From positions 120,534-184,533 of the forward strand of contig JAKSDA010000122.1 in assembly GCA_022360315.1 (NCBI GenBank): DNA of 64,000 nt. Reading direction: 5' to 3'. Both the position numbers and the translations under genes were made by a program. The DNA is from Pseudomonadota bacterium (GTDB lineage: Bacteria > Myxococcota_A > Polyangia > Haliangiales > Haliangiaceae). Positions 40,966 through 49,569 of the stretch are shown in pieces. Every line of letters begins with the position of its first letter. The stretch's first letter is position 1. The notes under the pieces are model-generated. The model saw only the letters and a program-made list of their open reading frames with translations. It made no database searches and had not been told where the DNA came from.

Positions 40966-41364
40966 TCGGAGAAGTGTTACGCAAAAAAATGGGCTCTTCA
41001 GCAGAATCTGGGGGTGAGATCCGGTCGGAATTGCGCTGGGTGAGCGGAGCGCGCTGGGGGCGGTCGATACTTCGGGATATGAATGTAGTAGATAGGTCTT
41101 TCGTAGATAGTGCGCTACTTGCTACCCGACCGCGACGCAATAACGTCGAATGATACTGTGTCCAGTGAAAGCGATATGTAATAAGGTGTAATATTGATCG
41201 TGTAGAGTTGAAGTCGTTCATGCCACACCTACTCGCAACCGAGAGGATGCTCCTTCCATCACAGCCAGCTGGCAGCTGGTTCTCTGCTGGCCCGGGCGAG
41301 GGTGTAGAGGTTGGGCTTATTATAACCCCCTGGAGTCCCTCGCCCGGGGGTTTGGCAAAGTGGT
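40966..41364. other. Gene-free stretch before the kinase remnant
   Basis: No gene seen. Part is A+T-rich (41140-41210). It ends in the inverted repeat 41291-41348. Confidence 0.5.
41291..41348. repeat. Perfect 12-bp inverted repeat at the kinase remnant's edge
   Basis: CCCGGGCGAGGG (41291-41302) and CCCTCGCCCGGG (41337-41348), 34-base loop. It lies about 20 bp before the point where kinase homology begins, so it may mark a rearrangement break. Confidence 0.6.
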
Positions 41365-41367
41365 TTG

Positions 41368-41925
41368 AACCTCGGCATCGCTGCGGCCCATGCGCAGGGT
41401 CTGGTGCACCGAGACATCAAGCCCGCCAACATCCTCGTTGGCCACGACGGGCGCGTGCGCGTGGCCGACTTCGGCCTGGCGAGGATTTACCGGGCAAGAG
41501 ACCCAGCAAGACTGCTTTCGTCGCCTTGGCCGAGCGTAAGATGCGCGGCGAGATCGCCCCGCCGCCACCTGGGAGCGACGTACTCCGGTGGCTGCATCAC
41601 ACTGTGGTGCGCGGGCTGGCGGCCGATCCGCATAAGCGCTACCCGCTCATCGCGGCGCTCGAACGCAATCCAGCGCAGCGACGACGCCCCCGGATGCGGT
41701 TTGCCGTCTTTGCCGGGGTCTGTGCCATCGCTGCGGTCGCCGTGTTCGCGCTGGGCTGGACCCACCTTCGGGGGCACCCAAGCGCGGACCTCTACGCCGG
41801 GCATGACCCAGGTGGGCCGTGGGCCAGCAGAGGGAGCTCGACCAGGCGTGGAACGACCGGATCAAGGGCGAGACAAGCGCCGCCTTTGCAGCCAAGCAGC
41901 TGTTCGAGCTCTGCACGTAGCTCTG
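41368..41925 (+). pseudogene. Ser/Thr kinase remnant
   Basis: Three frames give pieces of one myxobacterial kinase. First [20 protein letters not shown] followed by [11 protein letters not shown] (catalytic loop and DFG). Then, after a jump of about 90-100 missing residues and a frame change near 41490, [20 protein letters not shown] and [19 protein letters not shown] (end of the C-lobe), running into one membrane helix [20 protein letters not shown]. Then, in a third frame, [19 protein letters not shown], a phrase common after the helix in these kinases. The N-lobe is missing. Not functional. Confidence 0.75.
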
Positions 41926-42055
41926 CGTCATCGGCACACTCGCGCTCTAACCGCTCAGCGCGCTCATCTGCAGTGAGATCGAGCAGCCCATCGAACAGCT
42001 CACTCAGCCTGTGATTCCGTTTATTGGTCTTCAGGGTTGTTGCGCCAAGTGACAA
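41895..42055 (-). pseudogene. N-terminal fragment of another Ser/Thr kinase
   Basis: On the minus strand, [20 protein letters not shown] followed by [18 protein letters not shown] is the conserved helical leader that precedes the kinase domain in many planctomycete and myxobacterial kinases. The kinase domain itself is absent: the frame runs into the opposite-strand remnant at about 41895. Confidence 0.6.
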
Positions 42056-42233
42056 CCATGGTAAGCCACGGAATGGTTGCGCTGTCGCATTGCGAGGCTG
42101 GTCGCCCGCGCTCGCAAAAACTGCGGCCTACCACGGCTCGCACTTTATGTATCATCTGCTACAATTCTGATGCTTGAAGCCTGGCTGCGCTCGCTGCGAT
42201 AACGGTATTGCCGAATCGACGATGACAATAGGG

Positions 42234-43394
42234 CTAGCCACGGTCAAAGCCGCCGGCTCGCTGAAAGTCGGGGTTGGAACGGCGGCGCCAGATGAAGCCG
42301 TCAAGCACATAATGGCTGACCTGGGGCAGAGCCAAGAGCGGGACGAGAAAAACCTGCAGCGATTCCAGATTCCACCCGGTACCAAATAGCCAGGCCCGAT
42401 CGTGCCAGACAGCGCGATGCCAGAATAGTTCCTCGACATAGGCCAAAATCCATAAAAGGGCGAGAAATAGCCACGGCCCGCGGGCAAATACGCGCATGGC
42501 CAGACCGCCCTGTCCCGACTGATAGCGCTTCTTGCCATACCAGTAGATGAGCGCAAAATAGGGCACACCGTGAATGATGACGTTGGTGACCGTAAATGCA
42601 TAATCCGAATTGAGAGCAACAATACCAATATACCAACACGCCGCCGTGGTCGCGACCACGATGTCTTTGCCCGGGTTAACAGTCCGGCGGATCGTCCACA
42701 AATAGACCGAACGCACGGCATAGGCGATGAGAAGCGACCAGTAGATCGGCTCGGCAAGCGCGGCCAGCGGCAACAACACGCTGGCCGAGAGATGGGCAAA
42801 GTCGCCGGGCATGAACCACCAGAATTCGCGGGGAAGATGAGCATGCCAGTAGAGCAGCGGAAAAACCGTTGCCGCGTAGATCACTGCGGTATCGAGCCAG
42901 CGGCCCAATCTATCGCGCTCGCCGGCACGAGCGCGATACAGCGCGACCCAGCCGTATTGCTGTCTGATAAAGTGAAAGACGGCGAGATAGGCCAGAGTGC
43001 GCCAGAAAAGCAATTTGCTCTCGGAATACAGGGCAACACCGATAATCCAGGCGATCAGTGGAACCAGCGCGTAGAGCCACGGCCGCCGGGCTAGCTCGCC
43101 GCGGTCGAGATAGGTCCGGAACACGGTCGACCACACATGAGCCACGTCGATGATGAGAACCGCAGTGACCCAGGTCCAGTCGGGCGCATCACCGTAGAGT
43201 ACGCCCAATTCGGCGCCGATGGGTAAAAGCGCCAGGGCCACCACCGCGCTGCCCAAAAATACTGTCAGATCGATGCCGGCGGAAAATAGCCAGCGGCCGT
43301 GCTGGACTCCGGTATCCGGTGGCTGCGCACCAGAACCCGAGAGCCCGGGCCGGGCACCGGGCGAATACCCCACGCGGCGGCCTCGACGACTCAT
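42234..43394 (-). CDS. Polytopic membrane protein, last gene of the DUF4178-DUF350-SpeE operon
   Basis: 386 residues; ATG 43394 overlaps the FAD-oxidoreductase stop by 4 bp (ATGA). About nine to ten membrane helices, for example FLGSAVVALALLPIGAELGV, LYALVPLIAWIIGVALYS and GPWLFLALLWILAYVEELFW. Histidines and aromatic residues cluster at helix ends (FHFIRQQYGW, WHAHLPREFWW, IHGVPYFALIYWYG), as in membrane enzymes or haem/metal-binding proteins, but I recognise no family. The overlap ties it to the operon. Confidence 0.85.
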   Translation of the reverse strand: MSRRGRRVGYSPGARPGLSGSGAQPPDTGVQHGRWLFSAGIDLTVFLGSAVVALALLPIGAELGVLYGDAPDWTWVTAVLIIDVAHVWSTVFRTYLDRGELARRPWLYALVPLIAWIIGVALYSESKLLFWRTLAYLAVFHFIRQQYGWVALYRARAGERDRLGRWLDTAVIYAATVFPLLYWHAHLPREFWWFMPGDFAHLSASVLLPLAALAEPIYWSLLIAYAVRSVYLWTIRRTVNPGKDIVVATTAACWYIGIVALNSDYAFTVTNVIIHGVPYFALIYWYGKKRYQSGQGGLAMRVFARGPWLFLALLWILAYVEELFWHRAVWHDRAWLFGTGWNLESLQVFLVPLLALPQVSHYVLDGFIWRRRSNPDFQRAGGFDRG

Positions 43395-45091
43395 CGCATC
43401 GACTCGTGGGCGATGGAACGGGCGACCAGAACCTCCTCTGCGGCGCGCACACCGTGGTCAAACGCCTCCTCGAAGAGTGAGATCCCGCTCAGATCGGAAT
43501 GGGCAAAATGAATGCCGCGGTGGGGCAGCAAGGCCGCCTTGCGCGCCTGGCCGGTGATAAAGCCGGGGCGTGGTCGGATCATGGCGTGACCCCAGCGGGC
43601 AATGTCGATGCGCTCGGTGAGGGCGCGAATGTCTGGGTGAGCGCGTTCGAGATCGCTGAGCGCGACCTCTGCCCATTCGGCCCAGCCAGCCTGGAGAAGC
43701 CTGGAACGAGCTGCGCGACTGTCGCTGGCGAGCAGTGGATAGTAATAGGTAATGATGGTCGGTCCGTGATCGAGGCCGCGCTGATGGGTGGATACCACGT
43801 AGCCGAGGGACGGGCTGTCGTAGAGCACGTTGTCCCAGGCGAGGGGAAAGCCGCGTCCGAGCGGCCGGTCGCGCAGGGTCAAATTGGCCACCATCCACGA
43901 GCCGTAGTCAAACTCATCGACATGTGCAGGCCGGGCCGAGCGATAATCTCGGATGAGGTGGGGGGTCAAAAAATGCGGCGCGGCAAAGATGACATTTTTG
44001 GCCCGAATTCCAGCTGCATCGCGGCCGCCATGGGTCAGCGCAATAACCTCGATTGTCCCGCCAGGGTCGATCGGCCGACCAGAATAGCCGGAGGCGATGG
44101 GTTGGTTATCGGGAGAGTCACCCTTGCGGTGGCGGATGTCGACAACTGCCCGGCCGAGCCGAAGCCGCTTTCCAGCGACCCGGGATAGATGGGCGACCAG
44201 CCGTCCATTGCCCTCGGGCCAGGTGATCACTGGCTGGTAGTCGCTGCCGGCTTTTGTCACCCGGGCGACGTGGTAAAAAAGCCCCGCCCACGCGCTGGTG
44301 TCAGTCATGCGCAAGCCGTAGTCGTCGCGGCAGCCGTACTCGACATACCAGCGCAGTCGCGGCGAGGTGAAGCCCTTGCCGTCCATCCACTGGGCCATGG
44401 TCATGCGGTCGAGAGCCAGGATCTCGGCGTCGTCCGAACTGCGCGACGACGGCATGGCAAACGCCCGCCGGCCGCGACTGTCGCGCCACTCGGCCAGACG
44501 ACCTACTTCGGCGTCAAACGCCTTGCGCTGCCGCGTGTCCTCGGCGCTGGCCCCGGCGTAGAGATAAAGGTCCTCGTACCAGTAGCCGCGGTAAAATACC
44601 CGTTCTTGGGGATCGCGACACAGATGTTGCTCGGCCACAATGGGTTCGCCGTCGCTGTCGAAGCCCTCGAGTACCGACATTTCAGACAGGAGCGCGAGTA
44701 CCGCGCGACTCTCTTTCATGGGCACGGTGATGTAGTGAGCTCCCCACGGATACCCGCCGCCAGCCGACGCGCTCGCGCTGCGCGAGGTGCCGCCCGGTGT
44801 GGCGTCGAGTTCGAGGATCACAAAATCCTCCAAACCGGCCCGAAAGAGCCGCCAGGCCGCTGCCAGTCCTGCAATCCCGGCGCCGACAATGACCACAGTG
44901 GCGTTTTCCCACCGCCCGGCCAGTGGCTCGATAGGGGGCTGGTCGCGCAGGCGGTGACCGATGACCTCACGGCGAAATGCAATCTCTCCCGCCGGCATGG
45001 CAGGACTGCGGTTGCTGGCGTGGCGACAGGCAGCGAGGGCTGCAGGGAGGCCGAGAAACGCGTTCAAAAGCTCGCGCCGGCTCACACTCAT
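43391..45091 (-). CDS. Tat-exported FAD-dependent oxidoreductase (amine-oxidase-like)
   Basis: 566 residues from ATG 45091, overlapping the aminopropyltransferase stop by 4 bp. The start MSVSRRELLNAFLGLPAALAAC looks like a twin-arginine signal (SRRELL) ending in a lipobox Cys. FAD-binding VVIVGAGIAGLAAAWRLFRAG follows, with GGTSRSASASAGGGYPWGAH like flavin amine oxidases and protoporphyrinogen oxidase relatives. The C-terminus HRGIHFAHSDLSGISLFEEA is the second FAD contact. A substrate such as a polyamine is an attractive guess from its partner SpeE, but unproven. Works outside the cytoplasmic membrane if the signal is real. Confidence 0.88.
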   Translation of the reverse strand: MSVSRRELLNAFLGLPAALAACRHASNRSPAMPAGEIAFRREVIGHRLRDQPPIEPLAGRWENATVVIVGAGIAGLAAAWRLFRAGLEDFVILELDATPGGTSRSASASAGGGYPWGAHYITVPMKESRAVLALLSEMSVLEGFDSDGEPIVAEQHLCRDPQERVFYRGYWYEDLYLYAGASAEDTRQRKAFDAEVGRLAEWRDSRGRRAFAMPSSRSSDDAEILALDRMTMAQWMDGKGFTSPRLRWYVEYGCRDDYGLRMTDTSAWAGLFYHVARVTKAGSDYQPVITWPEGNGRLVAHLSRVAGKRLRLGRAVVDIRHRKGDSPDNQPIASGYSGRPIDPGGTIEVIALTHGGRDAAGIRAKNVIFAAPHFLTPHLIRDYRSARPAHVDEFDYGSWMVANLTLRDRPLGRGFPLAWDNVLYDSPSLGYVVSTHQRGLDHGPTIITYYYPLLASDSRAARSRLLQAGWAEWAEVALSDLERAHPDIRALTERIDIARWGHAMIRPRPGFITGQARKAALLPHRGIHFAHSDLSGISLFEEAFDHGVRAAEEVLVARSIAHESMR

Positions 45092-46695
45092 TGCCAGCCT
45101 CTCCATTCGTTTTCGTAATAGCGAACCAGGTGCTGGTCGTTGAGCCGATTGATCTCTGTCGGTACGCGCGCGATGTCAGCGGGAAACGAAAACATCGGCA
45201 GCACCGAACTCGGGGTCAAGAAACGCAGGCCCTCGGGCACGTCGGTGGGGACTTCAAACGGAGTGGCCCGGGCCAGAACAAAGCCCCAGATACCGAACGA
45301 GGGCACCGAGGTCTGGTAGGGGCGAGCCACATACCCGCTCTCTTCAATGGTCCTGACGATGCACCAAAACGAGGTCCGGGTGTAGAGCGGCGACGTCGAC
45401 TGGACAGCAATGGGCGCATTGGGTGCCATGCGCGAGGCCAACACGCGATAAAACCGGCGGGTGTAGAGTTTGCCGAGCGAGAACGAGGTCGGATCGGGAA
45501 AGTCCACAATAGCCACGTCAAATGGTAGCATTTCGTTTTCCTGCAACCACACCATGGCATCCTGATTGATGATGGTGACTCGCGGGTCAGCCAGGGCATT
45601 TTGGTTCAGCTGGGTGAATAGCGGCAGCTGTTGCGCGGCGTCGGTAATGGCTTCATCGAGGTCGACCAGGGTTACCGATTCGACCGAATCGTGACGCAAT
45701 ACCTCGCGCACTGCCAGACCATCGCCCCCGCCGAGGACCAGGATTCGCCTGGGCTGGTCGGCCAATACCATGGCCGGGTGGACCAGAGCCTCGTGATAAC
45801 GATATTCGTCGGCCGAATTGAACTGCAGGCCGCCGTTTAAATAGAGCCGAAATCCGCGCGCCTGGCGGGTTACCACGATGCGCTGATGGCGGCTGGTCTT
45901 GGCGTAGACAATGGCATCGTCGAAAAGACCGTCTTCGGCCAGAGAGGTCAAGCGGTCGGCCTTGATGAACGCGACCGTCAACAAGACCAGGACAAATACT
46001 GCCTTGACCCGCAAGCCGGTCAGCGATCCTCGGATGATCGGGCGCAGCAAATATGTGCCCCACAGGGCAACCCCGGCGTTGCATGCGCCGAAAAATAACG
46101 AAGTGCGGACCAGTCCCAATTTGGGTACAAAGAGCAGAGGAAATACAATCGAGGCGACCAGTGCGCCCAGGTAGTCAAAAGTCAGCGCCCGGGCGACCAG
46201 ATCCTTGAAGTCGACATTCTGCTTCAGAATGCGCATGAGCAGAGGCAACTCGAGGCCGACCAGAATGCCGATCACTGCGACCAGGCCGAAGAGGGCCACT
46301 CGAAACCAATCGAGATGGGCAAAGCTCATGAACAAAAGTACTGCGGAAAGCCCGCCGATAAGAGCGACCCCCAGCTCGATATCGACGAAGCGGCGAGCCA
46401 GCTTCTCGGCGATCAAAAAACCCGAGAGCCAGGCCCCCACGCCCATGGCCGAGAGATATATGCCGATGATCAGGGAGAACTGGGTGACCGAATCACCCAG
46501 GACATAACTGGCCAGCGTGCCGGCCAGAAGCTCGTAGATAAGGCCGCAGGTGGCAATGATACAGACGTTGAGATAGAGCAGCGGAGTGCGCAGACCGTCC
46601 CCGGCGGTTCCAGGCCGGGGCGAGCCCAGGGCCGGCTCGATCCGGGAATCCGGCTTCGAGGTTTTCGATAGCCGGTTATTGGACTGTCCGGACAT
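45088..46695 (-). CDS. Membrane-bound polyamine aminopropyltransferase (SpeE-like)
   Basis: 535 residues from ATG 46695. Residues about 38-265 form some seven membrane helices (LLYLNVCIIATCGLIYELLA, SLIIGIYLSAMGVGAWLSGF). Residues about 280-510 are a spermidine-synthase-like Rossmann domain: LYLNGGLQFNSADEYRYHEAL... then ILVLGGGDGLAVREVLRH, TLVDLDEAI and DVAIVDFPDPTSFSLGKLYT. The usual enzyme moves aminopropyl from decarboxylated S-adenosylmethionine to putrescine. In this membrane subfamily the acceptor is uncertain; the DFPDP motif differs from the D-[ST]-[ST]-D-P of soluble SpeE. Sits 3 bp after the DUF350 gene. Confidence 0.9.
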   Translation of the reverse strand: MSGQSNNRLSKTSKPDSRIEPALGSPRPGTAGDGLRTPLLYLNVCIIATCGLIYELLAGTLASYVLGDSVTQFSLIIGIYLSAMGVGAWLSGFLIAEKLARRFVDIELGVALIGGLSAVLLFMSFAHLDWFRVALFGLVAVIGILVGLELPLLMRILKQNVDFKDLVARALTFDYLGALVASIVFPLLFVPKLGLVRTSLFFGACNAGVALWGTYLLRPIIRGSLTGLRVKAVFVLVLLTVAFIKADRLTSLAEDGLFDDAIVYAKTSRHQRIVVTRQARGFRLYLNGGLQFNSADEYRYHEALVHPAMVLADQPRRILVLGGGDGLAVREVLRHDSVESVTLVDLDEAITDAAQQLPLFTQLNQNALADPRVTIINQDAMVWLQENEMLPFDVAIVDFPDPTSFSLGKLYTRRFYRVLASRMAPNAPIAVQSTSPLYTRTSFWCIVRTIEESGYVARPYQTSVPSFGIWGFVLARATPFEVPTDVPEGLRFLTPSSVLPMFSFPADIARVPTEINRLNDQHLVRYYENEWRGWQ

Positions 46696-46698
46696 GGG

Positions 46699-46917
46699 TC
46701 AGCCGAGCAGTGCTCCCATGATGATCAGCGAGATACCGATAACGATCGAGGACATGACAATGGCGAGAGCATTGTTCTGGTCCTCCTCGATCTCCTTGCG
46801 TATCGAAAACGGGGCGATGACTTCCATGAGCCAGAATGCGAGCGCAAAAATGACCAGTCCGAGGGTGGTGAACGCCAGAGTAGTGAGCAGTTGTTTGCCG
46901 AGATCCGCGAGTTCCAT
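46699..46917 (-). CDS. DUF350 (YjfL-like) small membrane protein
   Basis: 72 residues from ATG 46917, with GAGGAGG upstream. Two membrane helices: LLTTLAFTTLGLVIFALAFW and NNALAIVMSSIVIGISLIIM, separated by the family phrase SIRKEIEEDQNNALAI. This corresponds to one DUF350 repeat; many relatives have two. Function unknown; the family turns up near PspA and other envelope-stress genes in published genome comparisons (from memory). Confidence 0.88.
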   Translation of the reverse strand: MELADLGKQLLTTLAFTTLGLVIFALAFWLMEVIAPFSIRKEIEEDQNNALAIVMSSIVIGISLIIMGALLG

Positions 46918-46920
46918 GTT

Positions 46921-47121
46921 TTATTTGCCTCCTCGATAGCCGCCGTGGTAGCCGTACCAGAAGCTGCTCGTGCGATAGGCGCCAGGCGCGTGGCGCGCCT
47001 CCCTTGGAACAACGTGCTCGGTGGGCGAGCCGAGGATGGTTCCAGTGTGGGTCAAATACACAAAGCCGCCCAGCGAGAGCAGACCGACAACCAGCGCGCT
47101 GATGGTCCAAAACCATTTCAT
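46921..47121 (-). CDS. Small single-pass membrane protein
   Basis: 66 residues from ATG 47121, overlapping the DUF4178 gene's stop by 4 bp. One N-terminal helix MKWFWTISALVVGLLSLGGF, then a short outside tail ending in FWYGYHGGYRGGK, rich in Gly, Tyr and Trp. Family not recognised. Tight overlap on both sides argues it is real and part of the complex encoded here. Confidence 0.8.
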   Translation of the reverse strand: MKWFWTISALVVGLLSLGGFVYLTHTGTILGSPTEHVVPREARHAPGAYRTSSFWYGYHGGYRGGK

Positions 47122-49100
47122 AGGTCATAGCTCCGAAAGTCACTCTGGGACCAGCGGCGCTTCTCGAATTTTACGTGATGGATCATGACGCCGATGGGGA
47201 TGATCGACAGCAGCAGCAAAGCGAGCAGCCAGTAGAGAAATCGAACCATGCCCTGTTTGATCGTGATCTGCAGGGCGTTGGCTCGTCGCCAGTCTGAGCG
47301 TTCGACAGCGACGCGCAGAGAATAGGTACCAGCAGGGACAGCGGACAGGTATTTGGAGGCGGATCTGCCTCCCTCGCTCCAGTCGGGGCCGCGGTAATAC
47401 TCGATGGATAGGTCGAAGGGCACCACCAGGCCGGTTTTTTCGCTGTAGAGGTCGCCCTGCACGAACATCCAGCTGTTGTCCACCGCAGTACCGTAGGCCT
47501 TGACCTCGATATTCTGCCCGCCTTTGAGTTCGAACGGCTCGGTGAAAAACACGCTGCTTTCGGCGCTGGCCCGCTGTTGCGCCGGCAGCTGGAACCCTTT
47601 GGCGAGCATGGTCTTCTGGCCCTGGCTCGCCGAGGCCCAGAACAGCGCCACCACCGAGAGCGCGACCAGTGCGCCCCAGGCAACGTAGACTCCCTTGTGC
47701 CCGAACGGTTGATGGGGCGCCACGACCTGGGGCTTGAGCCGGGGCACGTCGACGTTCGGGAAACGGTCGGCGATCTCGCTGCGAGTCATGTAGTGGCCAA
47801 ACGACCAGTGGACCTCGGTGCCGTTATCGTCGCCGGACAAGATCTCGGGCGGATCGATATAATCAACCGTATGCGTGGTCTGACCGACTTCGACTTTCCA
47901 GTAGAATTCGCCGGCCACGTGTTTGACTTGTGCTGATCCGGCCTGGAACACCTTGTAGAAGCTGCTCAGGTACTGGGCAGTCTCGCTGGCGTGATGATAG
48001 CCGCGGGGCGGCTGGTCGACGACGACGTCGCCAGGTGATACCGGGGCGAGATAGGTCCAGTGCAGATCGCTATAAGTGAGCCATCGAAAGCCGGCCTGGG
48101 GGTTGTAGAGCAAGTATTCGTCCCACTCGAAGATCTCCCAGCTCGAACTGGCAGTTCGTGTCATGAAGCCGATGACGGTGAAGTCCTGATCTTCGAATGT
48201 ACCCATGCTGCCGAGTGGAATCGCGGGGGTAACTGGACTTTTCTCAGCAGCTTTGAGCAAGGCGAGGACGCCGTGATCGCAGTCGTGCAGCGCGCCGCAG
48301 TAGGGACAGGCGACCCGCTCGGCCCGATCGGGGGCATGGAGCTCGAGTGCACCGCCGCAGTGCTGGCAGGTGACACCCTCGACGCTGACCTGTTGAGCTG
48401 GAACGGCGCCATAGTCGTCGTAGTGATAGTCCGGCCCGGCTGCGCCGCCGTGGTCGCCGTGGCCGTATTGCTGTCCCGATGGCGAAACACCGATACCGAG
48501 CTGGTCGAGGGTGACCTGAGCGCCGAGAAAAAAGCCCGGCGGCTGCTCGCCGAAATCGAGGGTGCCAAACGCGCCGCCGGGTCCGCTGAGATCGACATAC
48601 CAGTAGCGCCGTCCGACTTCGAGGCGATAGGGGATTTCACCTCTTCCAGCCAGTATTTCGGCCTCACTGGTCTCGGCCACAACCATGGACCTGGGGGGAA
48701 TGCCGACCTGGATCGGATGGCCGGCATGCAGCGACTGGGGGTCGATGGGCCCGGCTTCGGGCTGGCGAAAGGTCAAATAAAACGCGCCCTGCGCCTCGGC
48801 CAGCCAGCCCCAGGCGCCGTTGTCGAACGCCATGTACCACTCGTCCCACACCCCGCCGGCGCCGTGTCTGATCTGGGCCCGACCGGTGAGCTGAAACCCG
48901 ACCCCCTGGTATTGACCCGACAGCCACAGGCTGAGCGGAGACCGGGTCTGGACCAGGTCGGAGGTCTTGCCGAGGTCCTCCACAGCGCGGTCAGTGCGCG
49001 CGATGACAGTATTGCAGCTGTCGCACACCGAAACCACGGAGGAAGCGACGTGAAATTCGATCGGTGCCCCGCAGTTGGGACATTGGGCGGCGATACTCAC
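47118..49100 (-). CDS. Two-domain DUF4178 zinc-ribbon membrane protein
   Basis: 660 residues from GTG 49100. Two zinc ribbons: CPNC...CDSC (Cys 7, 10, 26, 29) and CQHC...CPYC (Cys 245, 248, 265, 268). Each is followed by a DUF4178-like beta domain (SGQYQGVGFQLTGRAQIRHG with WDEWYM; then GTFEDQDFTVIGFMTRTAS with WDEYLLYN), so the first half is an internal duplication. Then a helix GVYVAWGALVALSVVALFWA (about 480-500), a beta-rich outside domain, and a final helix RFLYWLLALLLLSIIPIGVM. Function unknown. First clear gene of a six-gene operon with 4-bp overlaps. Confidence 0.87.
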   Translation of the reverse strand: MSIAAQCPNCGAPIEFHVASSVVSVCDSCNTVIARTDRAVEDLGKTSDLVQTRSPLSLWLSGQYQGVGFQLTGRAQIRHGAGGVWDEWYMAFDNGAWGWLAEAQGAFYLTFRQPEAGPIDPQSLHAGHPIQVGIPPRSMVVAETSEAEILAGRGEIPYRLEVGRRYWYVDLSGPGGAFGTLDFGEQPPGFFLGAQVTLDQLGIGVSPSGQQYGHGDHGGAAGPDYHYDDYGAVPAQQVSVEGVTCQHCGGALELHAPDRAERVACPYCGALHDCDHGVLALLKAAEKSPVTPAIPLGSMGTFEDQDFTVIGFMTRTASSSWEIFEWDEYLLYNPQAGFRWLTYSDLHWTYLAPVSPGDVVVDQPPRGYHHASETAQYLSSFYKVFQAGSAQVKHVAGEFYWKVEVGQTTHTVDYIDPPEILSGDDNGTEVHWSFGHYMTRSEIADRFPNVDVPRLKPQVVAPHQPFGHKGVYVAWGALVALSVVALFWASASQGQKTMLAKGFQLPAQQRASAESSVFFTEPFELKGGQNIEVKAYGTAVDNSWMFVQGDLYSEKTGLVVPFDLSIEYYRGPDWSEGGRSASKYLSAVPAGTYSLRVAVERSDWRRANALQITIKQGMVRFLYWLLALLLLSIIPIGVMIHHVKFEKRRWSQSDFRSYDL

Positions 49101-49163
49101 AGGACAAGGAACACTGACAAGGACCGGGCGAACCGATCAAATGACCCGGTCAGCATATCTGAA

Positions 49164-49394
49164 TCAGTACGAGAATTCGCGAGGTTGGAAGGGCAAATCG
49201 CGGACCGACGCAAGTTTGTACGCCGGCCCGGCGAGACCGGCAATAGACAGGGTGTCTGGCACCCACAGTTGGGGCCAGGGCGTTCGGTACTCGAACCCGA
49301 TCTGTGTGGACCCGATCGTACGTCCTATGGTCCAGTCGCCAGCGACTCGGCGACACAAATCTCGAGTAGTCTCTTCGCTTACACTGCATCCCAT
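49164..49394 (-). CDS. Possible small protein upstream of the DUF4178 operon
   Basis: 76 residues from ATG 49394 to 49164, 63 bp before the DUF4178 start, same strand. The sequence (MGCSVSEETTRDLCRRVAGD then WTIGRTIGSTQIGFEYRTPW) has a protein-like mix, with no gene on the other strand to make it a shadow. No homolog recognised and only a weak ribosome site. Could belong to the operon. Confidence 0.35.
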   Translation of the reverse strand: MGCSVSEETTRDLCRRVAGDWTIGRTIGSTQIGFEYRTPWPQLWVPDTLSIAGLAGPAYKLASVRDLPFQPREFSY

Positions 49395-49531
49395 AATCTA
49401 CCGGCACTTACCGTCGTGGCACGTGTGGCTGTGGCACTTGTCATCGTGGAGCTTATCGTTGTGGCAGAAATTTGTGGCGACATCGACAGCTCGTTCGCGC
49501 CGTTGGTATGTCCTCGCATGGGTCCACAGTG

Positions 49532-49562
49532 TTGGCAATCCTCTGCGCCAGTAGCGTATACT
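49532..49562 (+). promoter_or_regulatory. Leaderless-type promoter of PEGA kinase 1
   Basis: TTGGCA (49532-49537), 19-bp spacer (somewhat long), TATACT (49557-49562), then 7 bases to the ATG at 49570. Transcription would start at about the ATG itself, matching the absence of a ribosome site. Confidence 0.5.
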
Positions 49563-49569
49563 CGATTCC

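Larger units (their letters stand above)
49101..49569. other. Divergent intergenic region between the DUF4178 operon and kinase 1
   Basis: Besides the possible small gene at 49164-49394, it holds an inverted repeat GACCGGG/CCCGGTC (49122-49128 with 49145-49151) near the operon start and the kinase promoter at 49532-49562. Confidence 0.5.

Noticed and set aside
49410..49465. Repeated TGGCAC near the kinase 1 promoter as a sigma-54 site
   Set aside because: No TTGC element at the required distance from either TGGCAC.
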